This document shows, in pieces, positions 1 through 5,114 of a stretch of 5,163 nt of DNA. The stretch comes from an uncultured bacterium (lineage in GTDB: Bacteria > Auribacterota > Tritonobacteria > UBA1439). Where the stretch lies: positions 1 to 5,163 of the forward strand of contig CALLYX010000363.1 of NCBI GenBank assembly GCA_937858775.1. The letters run 5' to 3'. The translations under genes and the position numbers were made by a program. Positions within the stretch are counted from its first letter, which is position 1, and each line of letters opens with the position of its first letter. The notes beneath the pieces are model-generated. The model did no database searches. It was given only the letters and a program-made list of their open reading frames with translations, and was not told the DNA's origin.

Positions 1-1
1 C

Positions 2-1234
2 CTCGCGGCGCACGCGGGGAGGGATTCCGTGACGCCGGGGGAGATCGTCATGGCCTCGGTGGATATAGCGCTCGGCAACGACATCACCGCCCCGATCGCG
101 ATCCGGGAGTTCCGCGGCGCCGGGGCCGGACGCGTCTTTGACCCCCGGCGCGTCGTGATCGTCGCGGACCATTTCTGCCCCAACAAGGACATCAAGTCGG
201 CCGAGCACGCGAAGATCCTTCGGGAGTTCTCCAGGGGGCAGGGGCTCACGCACTACTACGACGTGGGGCGCGCCGGAATCGAGCACGCCCTTCTTCCCGA
301 GAAGGGGATCGTGGTGCCGGGGGACCTGGTGATCGGTGCGGACAGCCATACATGCACCTACGGCGCGCTGGGGGCGTTCGCGACGGGGGTCGGCAGCACC
401 GACCTCGCTGCGGCGATGGCGACGGGCGAGGTCTGGCTCAAGGTCCCGGCCTCTATCAAGTTCGTCTACCGTGGGCGGCTGAGGAAATGGGTGGGCGGGA
501 AGGATCTCATCCTCCGCACCATAGGGCGGATAGGCGTCGACGGCGCCCTATACCGCGCCATGGAGTTCACGGGGGAGACGATCGAGCGGCTCCCAATGAG
601 CGGACGGATATCCGTCTGCAACATGGCGATCGAGGCGGGGGGGAAGTGCGGGATCGTGGCCCCCGACGGGATCACCCGCGCCTACTGCGAGCCGCGGGCG
701 GAGCGTCCGCCGCGTTATTACGCAAGCGACCCGGATGCCTCGTACGAGCGGGTGGTGGAGATCGACGCCTCGGAGGTCGAGCCGCAGGTAGCCCTCCCGC
801 CGCTCCCGGGGAACGCCCGCGGCGTGAGCGAGATCGGGGAGATCCGTATCGACCAGTCGGTGATCGGCTCATGCACCAACGGGCAGATAGAGGATCTGAG
901 GGTCGCCGCCGGGATCCTCAAGGGGCGGAAGGTCCACCGGGACGTCAGGTTGATCGTCATCCCCGCGACGCAGGCGATCTACGCGCAGGCGATGCGCGAG
1001 GGGCTGGTCGAGACGTTCATCGAGGCGGAGGCGGCGGTCTCGACGCCCACCTGCGGGCCGTGCCTCGGGGGGCACATGGGTGTGCTCGCCGCCGGGGAGC
1101 GGGCGATAGCGACGACGAACAGGAACTTCACGGGGAGGATGGGCCATCCGGCGAGCGAGGTGTACCTGAGCGGGCCGGCGGTGGCGGCGGCGAGCGCCGT
1201 CGCCGGCCGGATCTGCGGGCCTGACGACATCTGA
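2..1234 (+). CDS. leuC: 3-isopropylmalate dehydratase large subunit, 5'-truncated by window edge
   Basis: Large subunit of isopropylmalate isomerase, a cytosolic aconitase-family [4Fe-4S] enzyme that, with LeuD, converts 2-isopropylmalate to 3-isopropylmalate in leucine synthesis. The frame is open back to base 2. Its first residues, LAAHAGRDSVTPGEIV, match the family N-terminus beyond the GTG at 29, so that GTG is internal and the true start lies off the window. About 410 residues are visible; the short LeuC type has about 420, so roughly ten are missing. Visible motifs are DHFCPNKDI, GADSHTCTYG and the three cluster cysteines: one in GSCTNG (codon 872-874) and two in TCGPCLGG (codons 1052-1054 and 1061-1063). 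The C-terminal region has NRNFTGRMGH and AVAAASAVAGRI. leuD follows after 42 bp. The related homoaconitase large subunit cannot be excluded from sequence alone, but the leuD-leuB context favours leucine synthesis. Confidence 0.96.
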   Translation, partial: LAAHAGRDSVTPGEIVMASVDIALGNDITAPIAIREFRGAGAGRVFDPRRVVIVADHFCPNKDIKSAEHAKILREFSRGQGLTHYYDVGRAGIEHALLPEKGIVVPGDLVIGADSHTCTYGALGAFATGVGSTDLAAAMATGEVWLKVPASIKFVYRGRLRKWVGGKDLILRTIGRIGVDGALYRAMEFTGETIERLPMSGRISVCNMAIEAGGKCGIVAPDGITRAYCEPRAERPPRYYASDPDASYERVVEIDASEVEPQVALPPLPGNARGVSEIGEIRIDQSVIGSCTNGQIEDLRVAAGILKGRKVHRDVRLIVIPATQAIYAQAMREGLVETFIEAEAAVSTPTCGPCLGGHMGVLAAGERAIATTNRNFTGRMGHPASEVYLSGPAVAAASAVAGRICGPDDI

Positions 1235-1265
1235 CGCCCGGCGGTGATGGGAACGGCGGGCGTTG
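1232..1265 (+). other. Possible intercistronic hairpin between leuC and leuD
   Basis: ACGCCCG at 1234-1240 is the exact reverse complement of CGGGCGT at 1257-1263. Two G-U pairs at the base could extend the stem to 1232-1265. The loop is 16 nt and could form two more inner pairs. The hairpin would enclose the leuC stop codon and end at the leuD ribosome binding site. There is no following U tract, so it does not look like a terminator. It could influence RNA stability or leuD translation, or be a chance result of high GC. Confidence 0.3.
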
Positions 1266-1270
1266 AAGGA
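1265..1270 (+). promoter_or_regulatory. Ribosome binding site that fixes the leuD start
   Basis: GAAGGA lies six bases before the ATG at 1277. The in-frame upstream candidates, GTG at 1244 and ATG at 1247, have no comparable purine-rich site and would add about ten residues that are absent from the family's usual N-terminus. Confidence 0.7.
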
Positions 1271-1276
1271 AGACGC

Positions 1277-1774
1277 ATGAAGATCAAGGGCAGGGCGTGG
1301 AAGTTCGGCGACGACGTGAACACCGACGAGATCATCCCCGCGCGTTACCTGAATACGATCGACCCGGCGGCCCTGGCGGCGCACTGCATGGAGGACGCCG
1401 ACCCGGATTTCGCCGGGAAGGCGAGGAAGGGCGACCTGATCGTGGCCGGGAAGAACTTCGGCTGCGGTTCCTCGCGCGAGCACGCCCCGATCGCCATCAA
1501 GGGCGCCGGGGTGGGCGCCGTCGTCGCGTCGTCGTTCGCCAGGATCTTCTACCGGAACGCGTTCAACATCGGCCTCCCGATCTTCGAATCCCCCGAGGCG
1601 GCCCGCGCGGCCGCCGCCGGGGACGAGCTCGAGATCGACGCCGGGAAGGGGGAGATCCGGAATCTCACCCGCGGCGAAATCTACCGCTCGGCGCCGATCC
1701 CGCCGTTCATGGAGGACCTGGTGAGGGCGGGGGGGTTGATGGGGTACGTGAGGCGGAAGATCGTTCGAGCATAG
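1277..1774 (+). CDS. leuD: 3-isopropylmalate dehydratase small subunit
   Basis: Small (swivel-domain) subunit that pairs with LeuC to form isopropylmalate isomerase. The 165 residues match the short LeuD/HacB class rather than the roughly 200-residue enterobacterial LeuD, and fit the short LeuC type upstream. The N-terminus reads KFGDDVNTDEIIPARYLNT (residues 9-27). The signature KNFGCGSSREHAP at 59-71 is followed by the FARIFYRNAFNIGLP segment near 87-101, both hallmarks of the family. The loop YLNT (24-27) is where homoaconitases of methanogens carry an arginine, as I recall. Asn here fits the isopropylmalate enzyme better, although this is not proof. The ATG at 1277 is chosen because MKIKGRAWKF is the usual family start and a GAAGGA site precedes it. 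It lies 42 bp after leuC and 31 bp before leuB, so co-transcription and stoichiometric translation with leuC are likely. Confidence 0.95.
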   Translation: MKIKGRAWKFGDDVNTDEIIPARYLNTIDPAALAAHCMEDADPDFAGKARKGDLIVAGKNFGCGSSREHAPIAIKGAGVGAVVASSFARIFYRNAFNIGLPIFESPEAARAAAAGDELEIDAGKGEIRNLTRGEIYRSAPIPPFMEDLVRAGGLMGYVRRKIVRA

Positions 1775-1805
1775 CCGGGTCTGAGGCGGCAAGCGGAGGT
1801 GGGGC

Positions 1806-2870
1806 ATGGCCAGATCTTACGACATAGCGGTGATCGCCGGCGACGGGACGGGGCCGGAGGTTATACGGGAGGGGCTGAAGGTCGTCAGGGCGGCGGCCGG
1901 AAGGTTCGGCTTCGGGATCAGGACGAAGGAGTACGACTTCGGCGGGGAGCGCTACCTGAGGACCGGCGAGACCCTCCCGGACGGGGCGGTCGATGAGCTC
2001 CGCGGCTTCAAGGCGATCTACCTCGGGGCGATCGGCCACCCGGGGGTCAAGCCCGGGATCCTGGAGAAGGGTATCCTGCTGCGCCTTCGATTCGAGCTCG
2101 ACCAGTACGTCAACCTCCGCCCAGTGAAGCTCTACCCGGGCGTGGAGACCCCCCTCCGCGGCAAGGGGCCGGAGGATATCGATTTCGTGGTCGTCCGTGA
2201 GAACACCGAGGACGTCTACACTGGGATCGGCGGCTTCCTCAAGAAGGGCACCCCCGACGAGGTGGCGCTCCAGGAGATGATCTACACGCGCAAGGGGGTG
2301 GAGCGCTGCGTCCGCTACGCTTTCGGCCTCGCCCGGGCGCGGAAGAGGAAGAAGCTCACCTTCTGCGGGAAGACCAACGTCCTGACCTTCGCCCACGACT
2401 TGTGGCAGCGCGTCTTCGACGAGGTCGCGGCCGACTACCCGGACGTCGAGATGGAGTACACGCACGTAGACGCCACCTGCATGTGGATGGTGAAGAGCCC
2501 GGAGGTATTCGACGTCATCGTGACGACCAATATGTTCGGCGATATAATCACCGACCTCGGGGCCATGATCCAGGGGGGGATGGGGATCGCGGCGGGGGCC
2601 AATATCAATCCGGCCGGCACATCGATGTTCGAGCCGATCGGCGGCTCGGCGCCGAAGTACGCCGGGAAGAACGTGATCAATCCGCTCGCATCCATCTGCG
2701 CGGGGGGGATGATGCTTGATTTTCTCGGGGAGAAGGAGGCGGGGCGGGCGGTCGAGGCGGCCGTGATGCGGGTCGTGTCGACGAAAGTGAAAAGCCTCTC
2801 CGCCGGGAAGATGGGCTTCGGCACGGACGAGGTCGGCAGCATGGTCGCGGGGTTCGTGCAGGGCGGGTAG
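1806..2870 (+). CDS. leuB: 3-isopropylmalate dehydrogenase (beta-decarboxylating, TDH/ICDH-like branch)
   Basis: Oxidises and decarboxylates 3-isopropylmalate to 4-methyl-2-oxopentanoate, the last step before transamination to leucine. It has 354 residues, normal for the family. The start has a strong GGAGGTG site (1795-1801) with good spacing. Core residues by comparison with Thermus IPMDH and ICDH: substrate arginines R95, R105 and R131, Y160 and K189 as catalytic pair, metal-binding D222, D246 and D250 (motif NMFGDIITD). The N-terminal AGDGTGPEV motif is present. Unlike classical LeuB, it has RENTED at 131-136, and at the cofactor loop GGSAPKYAG (279-287) where LeuB enzymes normally have HGSAPDIAG. 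The Lys-Tyr pair corresponds to the NADP-binding pair of E. coli isocitrate dehydrogenase. Position after leuCD makes leuB the best name. D-malate, tartrate, isocitrate or homoisocitrate activity cannot be ruled out from sequence alone. Confidence 0.9.
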   Translation: MARSYDIAVIAGDGTGPEVIREGLKVVRAAAGRFGFGIRTKEYDFGGERYLRTGETLPDGAVDELRGFKAIYLGAIGHPGVKPGILEKGILLRLRFELDQYVNLRPVKLYPGVETPLRGKGPEDIDFVVVRENTEDVYTGIGGFLKKGTPDEVALQEMIYTRKGVERCVRYAFGLARARKRKKLTFCGKTNVLTFAHDLWQRVFDEVAADYPDVEMEYTHVDATCMWMVKSPEVFDVIVTTNMFGDIITDLGAMIQGGMGIAAGANINPAGTSMFEPIGGSAPKYAGKNVINPLASICAGGMMLDFLGEKEAGRAVEAAVMRVVSTKVKSLSAGKMGFGTDEVGSMVAGFVQGG

Positions 2871-2871
2871 A

Positions 2872-3051
2872 ATGAAGAAGGGCGCCGGGCGCGGGGCGGG
2901 GCCGCCGCCCGGTCCAACCCGCCCGGGCATCCGGGGGGCGGTCCGTCCCGGAAGCGGCCTCGAACGTCGCCGGCGATACGAGGGGGTGGCGGGGAATGGA
3001 ACCGCCCCCCCGGCGAGGACGGTGCCGGGGATCGGGCGTGAAGCCGGATGA
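2872..3051 (+). CDS. Doubtful 59-residue open frame between leuB and asd
   Basis: An ATG one base after the leuB stop opens a 59-codon frame ending in TGA at 3049-3051, just before the asd ribosome binding site. The GGGCGGG run at 2861-2867 could act as a weak ribosome binding site. The product would start MKKGAGRGAG and is dominated by Gly, Arg, Pro and Ala, with no domain, signal peptide or membrane segment. I do not recognise it. In DNA this rich in GC, stop codons are scarce and a frame of this length is expected by chance. It is listed because its ends abut both neighbours neatly, which would allow translational coupling or a leader-peptide role. It is most likely not a gene. Confidence 0.1.
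   Translation: MKKGAGRGAGPPPGPTRPGIRGAVRPGSGLERRRRYEGVAGNGTAPPARTVPGIGREAG
2880..2901 (+). other. Putative G-quadruplex motif after leuB
   Basis: Four G runs on the coding strand fit the usual pattern of at least three Gs separated by one to seven bases: 2880-2882, 2887-2889, 2893-2896 and 2898-2901, with loops of 4, 3 and 1 bases. It begins ten bases after the leuB stop codon. In the mRNA it could fold into a quadruplex or compete with the GC stem formed by 2885-2891 and 2906-2912. High background GC makes chance occurrence plausible. Confidence 0.35.
2982..3011 (+). other. Hairpin upstream of asd
   Basis: The left arm 2983-2992 (GGGGTGGCGG) pairs with the right arm 3002-3011 (CCGCCCCCCC) in nine G-C pairs, with one T-C mismatch, around a nine-base loop. 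It lies about 40 bases before the asd ribosome binding site and has no downstream T tract. It may be an RNA-stability or processing element in the leuB-asd transcript, or a chance product of base composition. Confidence 0.35.
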
Positions 3052-3063
3052 GGGGGACACTCC

Positions 3064-4074
3064 ATGGGAAGGTTGTACAACGTGGCGATCGCCGGGGCGA
3101 CAGGGGCGGTGGGGGCGGAGATGATCCGGACGCTTGCGGAGCGGAACTTCCCCGTCGGCAAGATACGCCTGCTCGCGTCCGCGCGGTCGGCGGGGAAGAG
3201 GCTTCGCGTTGGGGGCGAAGACGTTCCCGTGGAGGAGCTCACGGCGGGGTCGTTCAAGGGGGTCGAGATCGCCCTTTTCAGCGCCGGCGCGGCCCGCAGC
3301 CTGGAGTTCGCCCCGGCCGCCGTGAAAGCGGGCGCGGTCGTGGTGGACAACTCGAGCGCGTTCAGGATGGATCCCGGCGTCCCCCTGGTCGTCCCCGAGG
3401 TGAACCCTGAAAAGATCGGCGAACACAAGGGGATAATCGCGAACCCGAACTGCTCCACCACCATCATGGTCGTCCCCCTGTGGCCGCTTCACAAGGCCGC
3501 GCGCATCGTGCGGATCGTGGTGGCGACCTACCAGGCGGCGTCCGGGGCGGGGGCCGGCGCCATGGCCGAGCTTAGGAGCCAGATCCGGGAGATCGGGGAG
3601 GGGAGGAAGGCGAGCGTATCCGTTCTTCCGCAGCAGATCGCGTACAACATCTTCCCGCACGTGGATGTCTTCATGCCGAACGGATACACGAAGGAGGAGA
3701 TGAAGATGGTCCACGAGACGCGCAAGATCTTCCGCGACGACTCGATCCGCGTGACCGCCACGTGCGTCCGCGTGCCGGTGCTGAGGGCGCACTCCGAGGC
3801 CGTGAACATAGAGACGGAGCGGAAGCTCTCCGCCGATGAGGCGCGCCTCATCCTGGCGAAGGCCCCCGGCGTGCAGGTCGTGGACGAGCCGGAGCGGAAG
3901 CGCTACCCGATGCCGCTTCAGGCGAGCGGGCGCGGCGATATCCTCGTGGGCCGGATCCGGGAGGATATCTCCCAGCCGCGCGGCCTTGACATCTTCATCG
4001 CGGGAGACCAGCTCATGAAGGGGGCGGCGCTGAACGCGGTGCAGATCGCGGAGCTCGTCATCGGGAAGAAGTAG
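3064..4074 (+). CDS. asd: Aspartate-semialdehyde dehydrogenase
   Basis: Reduces L-aspartyl-4-phosphate with NADPH to aspartate semialdehyde, the common precursor of lysine/diaminopimelate, threonine, methionine and isoleucine. At 336 residues it has the family's usual length. The N-terminal Rossmann motif is GATGAVG (11-17). The substrate region includes NSSAFR (96-101). The catalytic cysteine is C130 in NPNCSTT, followed by TYQAASGAGAGAM (155-167). The catalytic-base histidine is H243 in LRAHSEAV. The C-terminus, GDQLMKGAALNAVQIAE, is typical of the family. The start is the ATG at 3064, with an AGGGGG site at 3051-3056 and a seven-base gap. All expected catalytic residues are present and the frame is intact, so it should be functional. 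It follows leuB after a 193-bp structured spacer and precedes truA by 107 bp, an arrangement shared with many other bacteria. Confidence 0.97.
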   Translation: MGRLYNVAIAGATGAVGAEMIRTLAERNFPVGKIRLLASARSAGKRLRVGGEDVPVEELTAGSFKGVEIALFSAGAARSLEFAPAAVKAGAVVVDNSSAFRMDPGVPLVVPEVNPEKIGEHKGIIANPNCSTTIMVVPLWPLHKAARIVRIVVATYQAASGAGAGAMAELRSQIREIGEGRKASVSVLPQQIAYNIFPHVDVFMPNGYTKEEMKMVHETRKIFRDDSIRVTATCVRVPVLRAHSEAVNIETERKLSADEARLILAKAPGVQVVDEPERKRYPMPLQASGRGDILVGRIREDISQPRGLDIFIAGDQLMKGAALNAVQIAELVIGKK

Positions 4075-4132
4075 GCGGCCGGCCGCGGCTCGGCAGGCGC
4101 CGCCGTTCCTCTTCGCGCGCGTGTATTCATCC

Positions 4133-4161
4133 CTCCCCCCCGCATCCGTTGCGGGGGGGGG
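4133..4161 (+). other. Strong GC hairpin between asd and truA
   Basis: CCCCCCCGCA at 4135-4144 is perfectly complementary to TGCGGGGGGG at 4150-4159, giving a ten-base-pair stem with the five-base loop TCCGT. A G-U pair and one further G-C pair can extend it to 4133-4161. No T tract follows on the coding strand, so it is not a standard intrinsic terminator. It ends 20 bases before the truA ATG and just before the G-rich stretch (4167-4172) that may serve as the truA ribosome binding site. It could reduce read-through, stabilise the asd mRNA end or modulate truA translation. Confidence 0.5.
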
Positions 4162-4181
4162 CGGACGGGGGGCAGCTGGTC

Positions 4182-4928
4182 ATGGAGGGCGGCCGCGTCA
4201 TCAAGCTGGTGATCGAGTACGACGGCACCGGTTATTGCGGCTGGCAGATCCAGCCGAACGGCCGCACCGTCCAGGGGGAGGTCGAGGCCGCCATCCTCCG
4301 GGTGACCGGCGAGGCGGTCCGCGTCGCCGGCGCCGGCCGCACCGACTCAGGGGTGCACGCCCTCGGCCAGGTCGCGAGTCTCATCACGTCGAGCCGCCTT
4401 CCCGCCCCGCGTCTCCACGCCGCGCTGAACGCGGTGCTCCCCCGCGACATCGCCGTCCTCGCCGCCGAGGATGCCGCGCCGTCGTTTCACGCTAGATTCA
4501 GCGCGACCGGACGGCGCTACCGCTATACGATCCTCAACCGGCCCGTCCGGCCGGCGTTCGCCCGCTGGACAGCCCTCCATGTTCCGCGGCCGCTGGACGA
4601 GGCGGCGATGCGGGAGGGGGCGCGCCGCCTCGTCGGGACGCACGACTTCTCCTCCTTCGCCTGCAACCCGGGGGAGGAAGAGGACCCGATTGTCACCGTG
4701 CGCGAGGCGTCCGTCGAGCGGCGGGGGGAGATCGTCGTCATCGAACTGGAGGCGGTGAGCTTCCTCTACAAGATGGTGCGGACGATCGCCGGGACGCTGG
4801 TCGCGGTCGGCAAAGGGACCATCCCCCCCGCTGAGATCTCGGCTATCCTGGCCGCCCGCGACAGGAAGGCGGCGTTTCCCACCGCCCCCGCATGGGGTCT
4901 GGCGCTCGTGGGTGTCTCATATCCGTAG
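4182..4928 (+). CDS. truA: tRNA pseudouridine(38-40) synthase TruA
   Basis: Converts uridines 38-40 in the anticodon stem-loop of many tRNAs to pseudouridine. It acts in the cytosol as a homodimer. The ATG at 4182 gives 248 residues, normal for TruA. The N-terminus has the family's IEYDGTGYCGWQ (11-22). The catalytic aspartate is D55 in GAGRTDSGVHALGQVA (50-65). Further conserved blocks are RRYRYTILNR (111-120), the GTHDFSSF segment (152-159), FLYKMVRTIAGTL (194-206) and the C-terminal APAWGLALVGVSY (235-247). The last has Trp where many homologues have His or Lys. An upstream in-frame TTG at 4149 would add eleven residues lying across the hairpin and is less likely. The ribosome binding site is weak or unusual: a GGGGGG run at 4167-4172, nine bases before the ATG. 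Presence next to asd is conserved synteny rather than a shared pathway. Confidence 0.95.
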   Translation: MEGGRVIKLVIEYDGTGYCGWQIQPNGRTVQGEVEAAILRVTGEAVRVAGAGRTDSGVHALGQVASLITSSRLPAPRLHAALNAVLPRDIAVLAAEDAAPSFHARFSATGRRYRYTILNRPVRPAFARWTALHVPRPLDEAAMREGARRLVGTHDFSSFACNPGEEEDPIVTVREASVERRGEIVVIELEAVSFLYKMVRTIAGTLVAVGKGTIPPAEISAILAARDRKAAFPTAPAWGLALVGVSYP

Positions 4929-5001
4929 GCGCTCCATGCGGCCGCCCCTGCCGCCCACACTAGTCCCCCGGCCGGTTGAGAAGTGCGCGTTCGCCGCCCG
5001 A

Positions 5002-5022
5002 TCGGCCCCCTGGGGCGGCCGG
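5002..5022 (+). terminator. Possible terminator-like hairpin downstream of truA
   Basis: CGGCC at 5003-5007 pairs with GGCCG at 5017-5021, and two more G-C pairs form inside with one bulged C and a four-base loop. A G-U pair can close the base. It lies about 75 bases after the truA stop and before a new promoter, where a transcription end would be expected. There is no T tract after it, so it is only a weak candidate. An alternative pairing of CCGCCC (4994-4999) with GGGCGG (5013-5018) is also possible. The rest of 4929-5030 shows no gene or clear signal. Confidence 0.2.
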
Positions 5023-5030
5023 CGCCGCGG

Positions 5031-5068
5031 TCCCCATCCACGGTTGACATCCCCATGTCGCCCTGACA
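5031..5068. repeat. Tandem bipartite 19-bp repeat overlapping a promoter
   Basis: Two directly adjacent 19-base units, 5031-5049 and 5050-5068, both read TCCCCAT, then seven unrelated bases, then TGACA. The second unit's TGACA is followed by T, as is the first's, so TGACAT recurs at 5045 and 5064. Inside this, GACAT (5046-5050), ATGTC (5055-5059) and GACAT (5065-5069) form alternately oriented half-sites centred about 9-10 bases apart. The repeat covers the promoter's -35 box and most of its spacer, and the third half-site touches the -10 box. This layout suggests an operator for a dimeric regulator, which is inference. Confidence 0.45.
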
Positions 5069-5072
5069 TACT
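5044..5072 (+). promoter_or_regulatory. Sigma70-type promoter for the gene at 5115
   Basis: A perfect -35 box TTGACA (5044-5049) is followed by a 17-base spacer and a -10 box CATACT (5067-5072) that matches four of six consensus positions. The TGA at 5064-5066, directly before the -10, supplies the extended -10 TG element. Transcription would begin near 5079, leaving a leader of about 36 bases before the GTG at 5115. This is the only stretch in the window where I see such a promoter, and it stands out against the GC-rich background. Confidence 0.7.
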
Positions 5073-5104
5073 TGGGGCGGCGCGCAGGCGGGGATTCGGC
5101 GGAA

Positions 5105-5109
5105 GGAGG
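5105..5109 (+). promoter_or_regulatory. Ribosome binding site for the gene at 5115
   Basis: GGAGG, within the longer purine run GGAAGGAGG (5101-5109), sits five bases before the GTG at 5115. It supports that GTG over the overlapping GTG at 5113, whose frame closes at a TGA after five codons. Confidence 0.6.
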
Positions 5110-5114
5110 CGGGT

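Larger units (their letters stand above)
2871..3063 (+). other. GC-rich structured spacer between leuB and asd
   Basis: This 193-bp gap is much longer than the other gaps inside the leu cluster. It has almost no AT-rich stretch, and I see no sigma70-type promoter. It contains a G-quadruplex-type run (2880-2901), GC inverted repeats such as CCGGGCG at 2885-2891 with CGCCCGG at 2906-2912, a 10-base palindrome TCGCCGGCGA at 2967-2976, and a stronger hairpin at 2982-3011. None is followed by a T tract, so no standard terminator is evident. A weak small open frame also runs through it. asd is either read through from leuB or uses a promoter I cannot recognise. Confidence 0.6.

Noticed and set aside
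352..1224. 290-residue plus-strand frame inside leuC
   Set aside because: An out-of-frame reading of leuC; Arg/Gly-rich product with no conserved motif.
1244..1276. Upstream GTG/ATG starts for leuD
   Set aside because: The added residues are not family-like and lack a good ribosome binding site, whereas the ATG at 1277 has both support types.
869..1807. 312-residue open frame on the minus strand
   Set aside because: Antisense to the end of leuC and all of leuD; low-complexity Arg/Pro/Ala composition and no motif.
2967..2976. Ten-base palindrome TCGCCGGCGA before asd considered as an operator
   Set aside because: Short GC palindromes are common in DNA of this composition, and no promoter is visible beside it.
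1707..3467. 586-residue open frame on the minus strand
   Set aside because: It lies opposite leuB and asd, which have clear family motifs and ribosome binding sites. The product is rich in Arg, Pro, Ala and His with no recognisable domain, as expected for antisense frames in GC-rich coding DNA.
2677..3792. 371-residue open frame on the minus strand
   Set aside because: Antisense to leuB and asd, with the same compositional signature of a shadow frame.
4149..4181. Upstream TTG start for truA
   Set aside because: It lies in the hairpin loop and right arm and would add a Gly-rich extension absent from TruA; the ATG at 4182 gives the usual length.
4121..4495. 124-residue plus-strand frame overlapping the start of truA
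   Set aside because: Runs through the hairpin and in the wrong frame through conserved TruA sequence, giving an Arg/Pro-rich product.
4766..5056. Minus-strand frame running into the spacer after truA
   Set aside because: Mostly antisense to truA; no ribosome binding site or family resemblance, and the forward promoter lies at its start.
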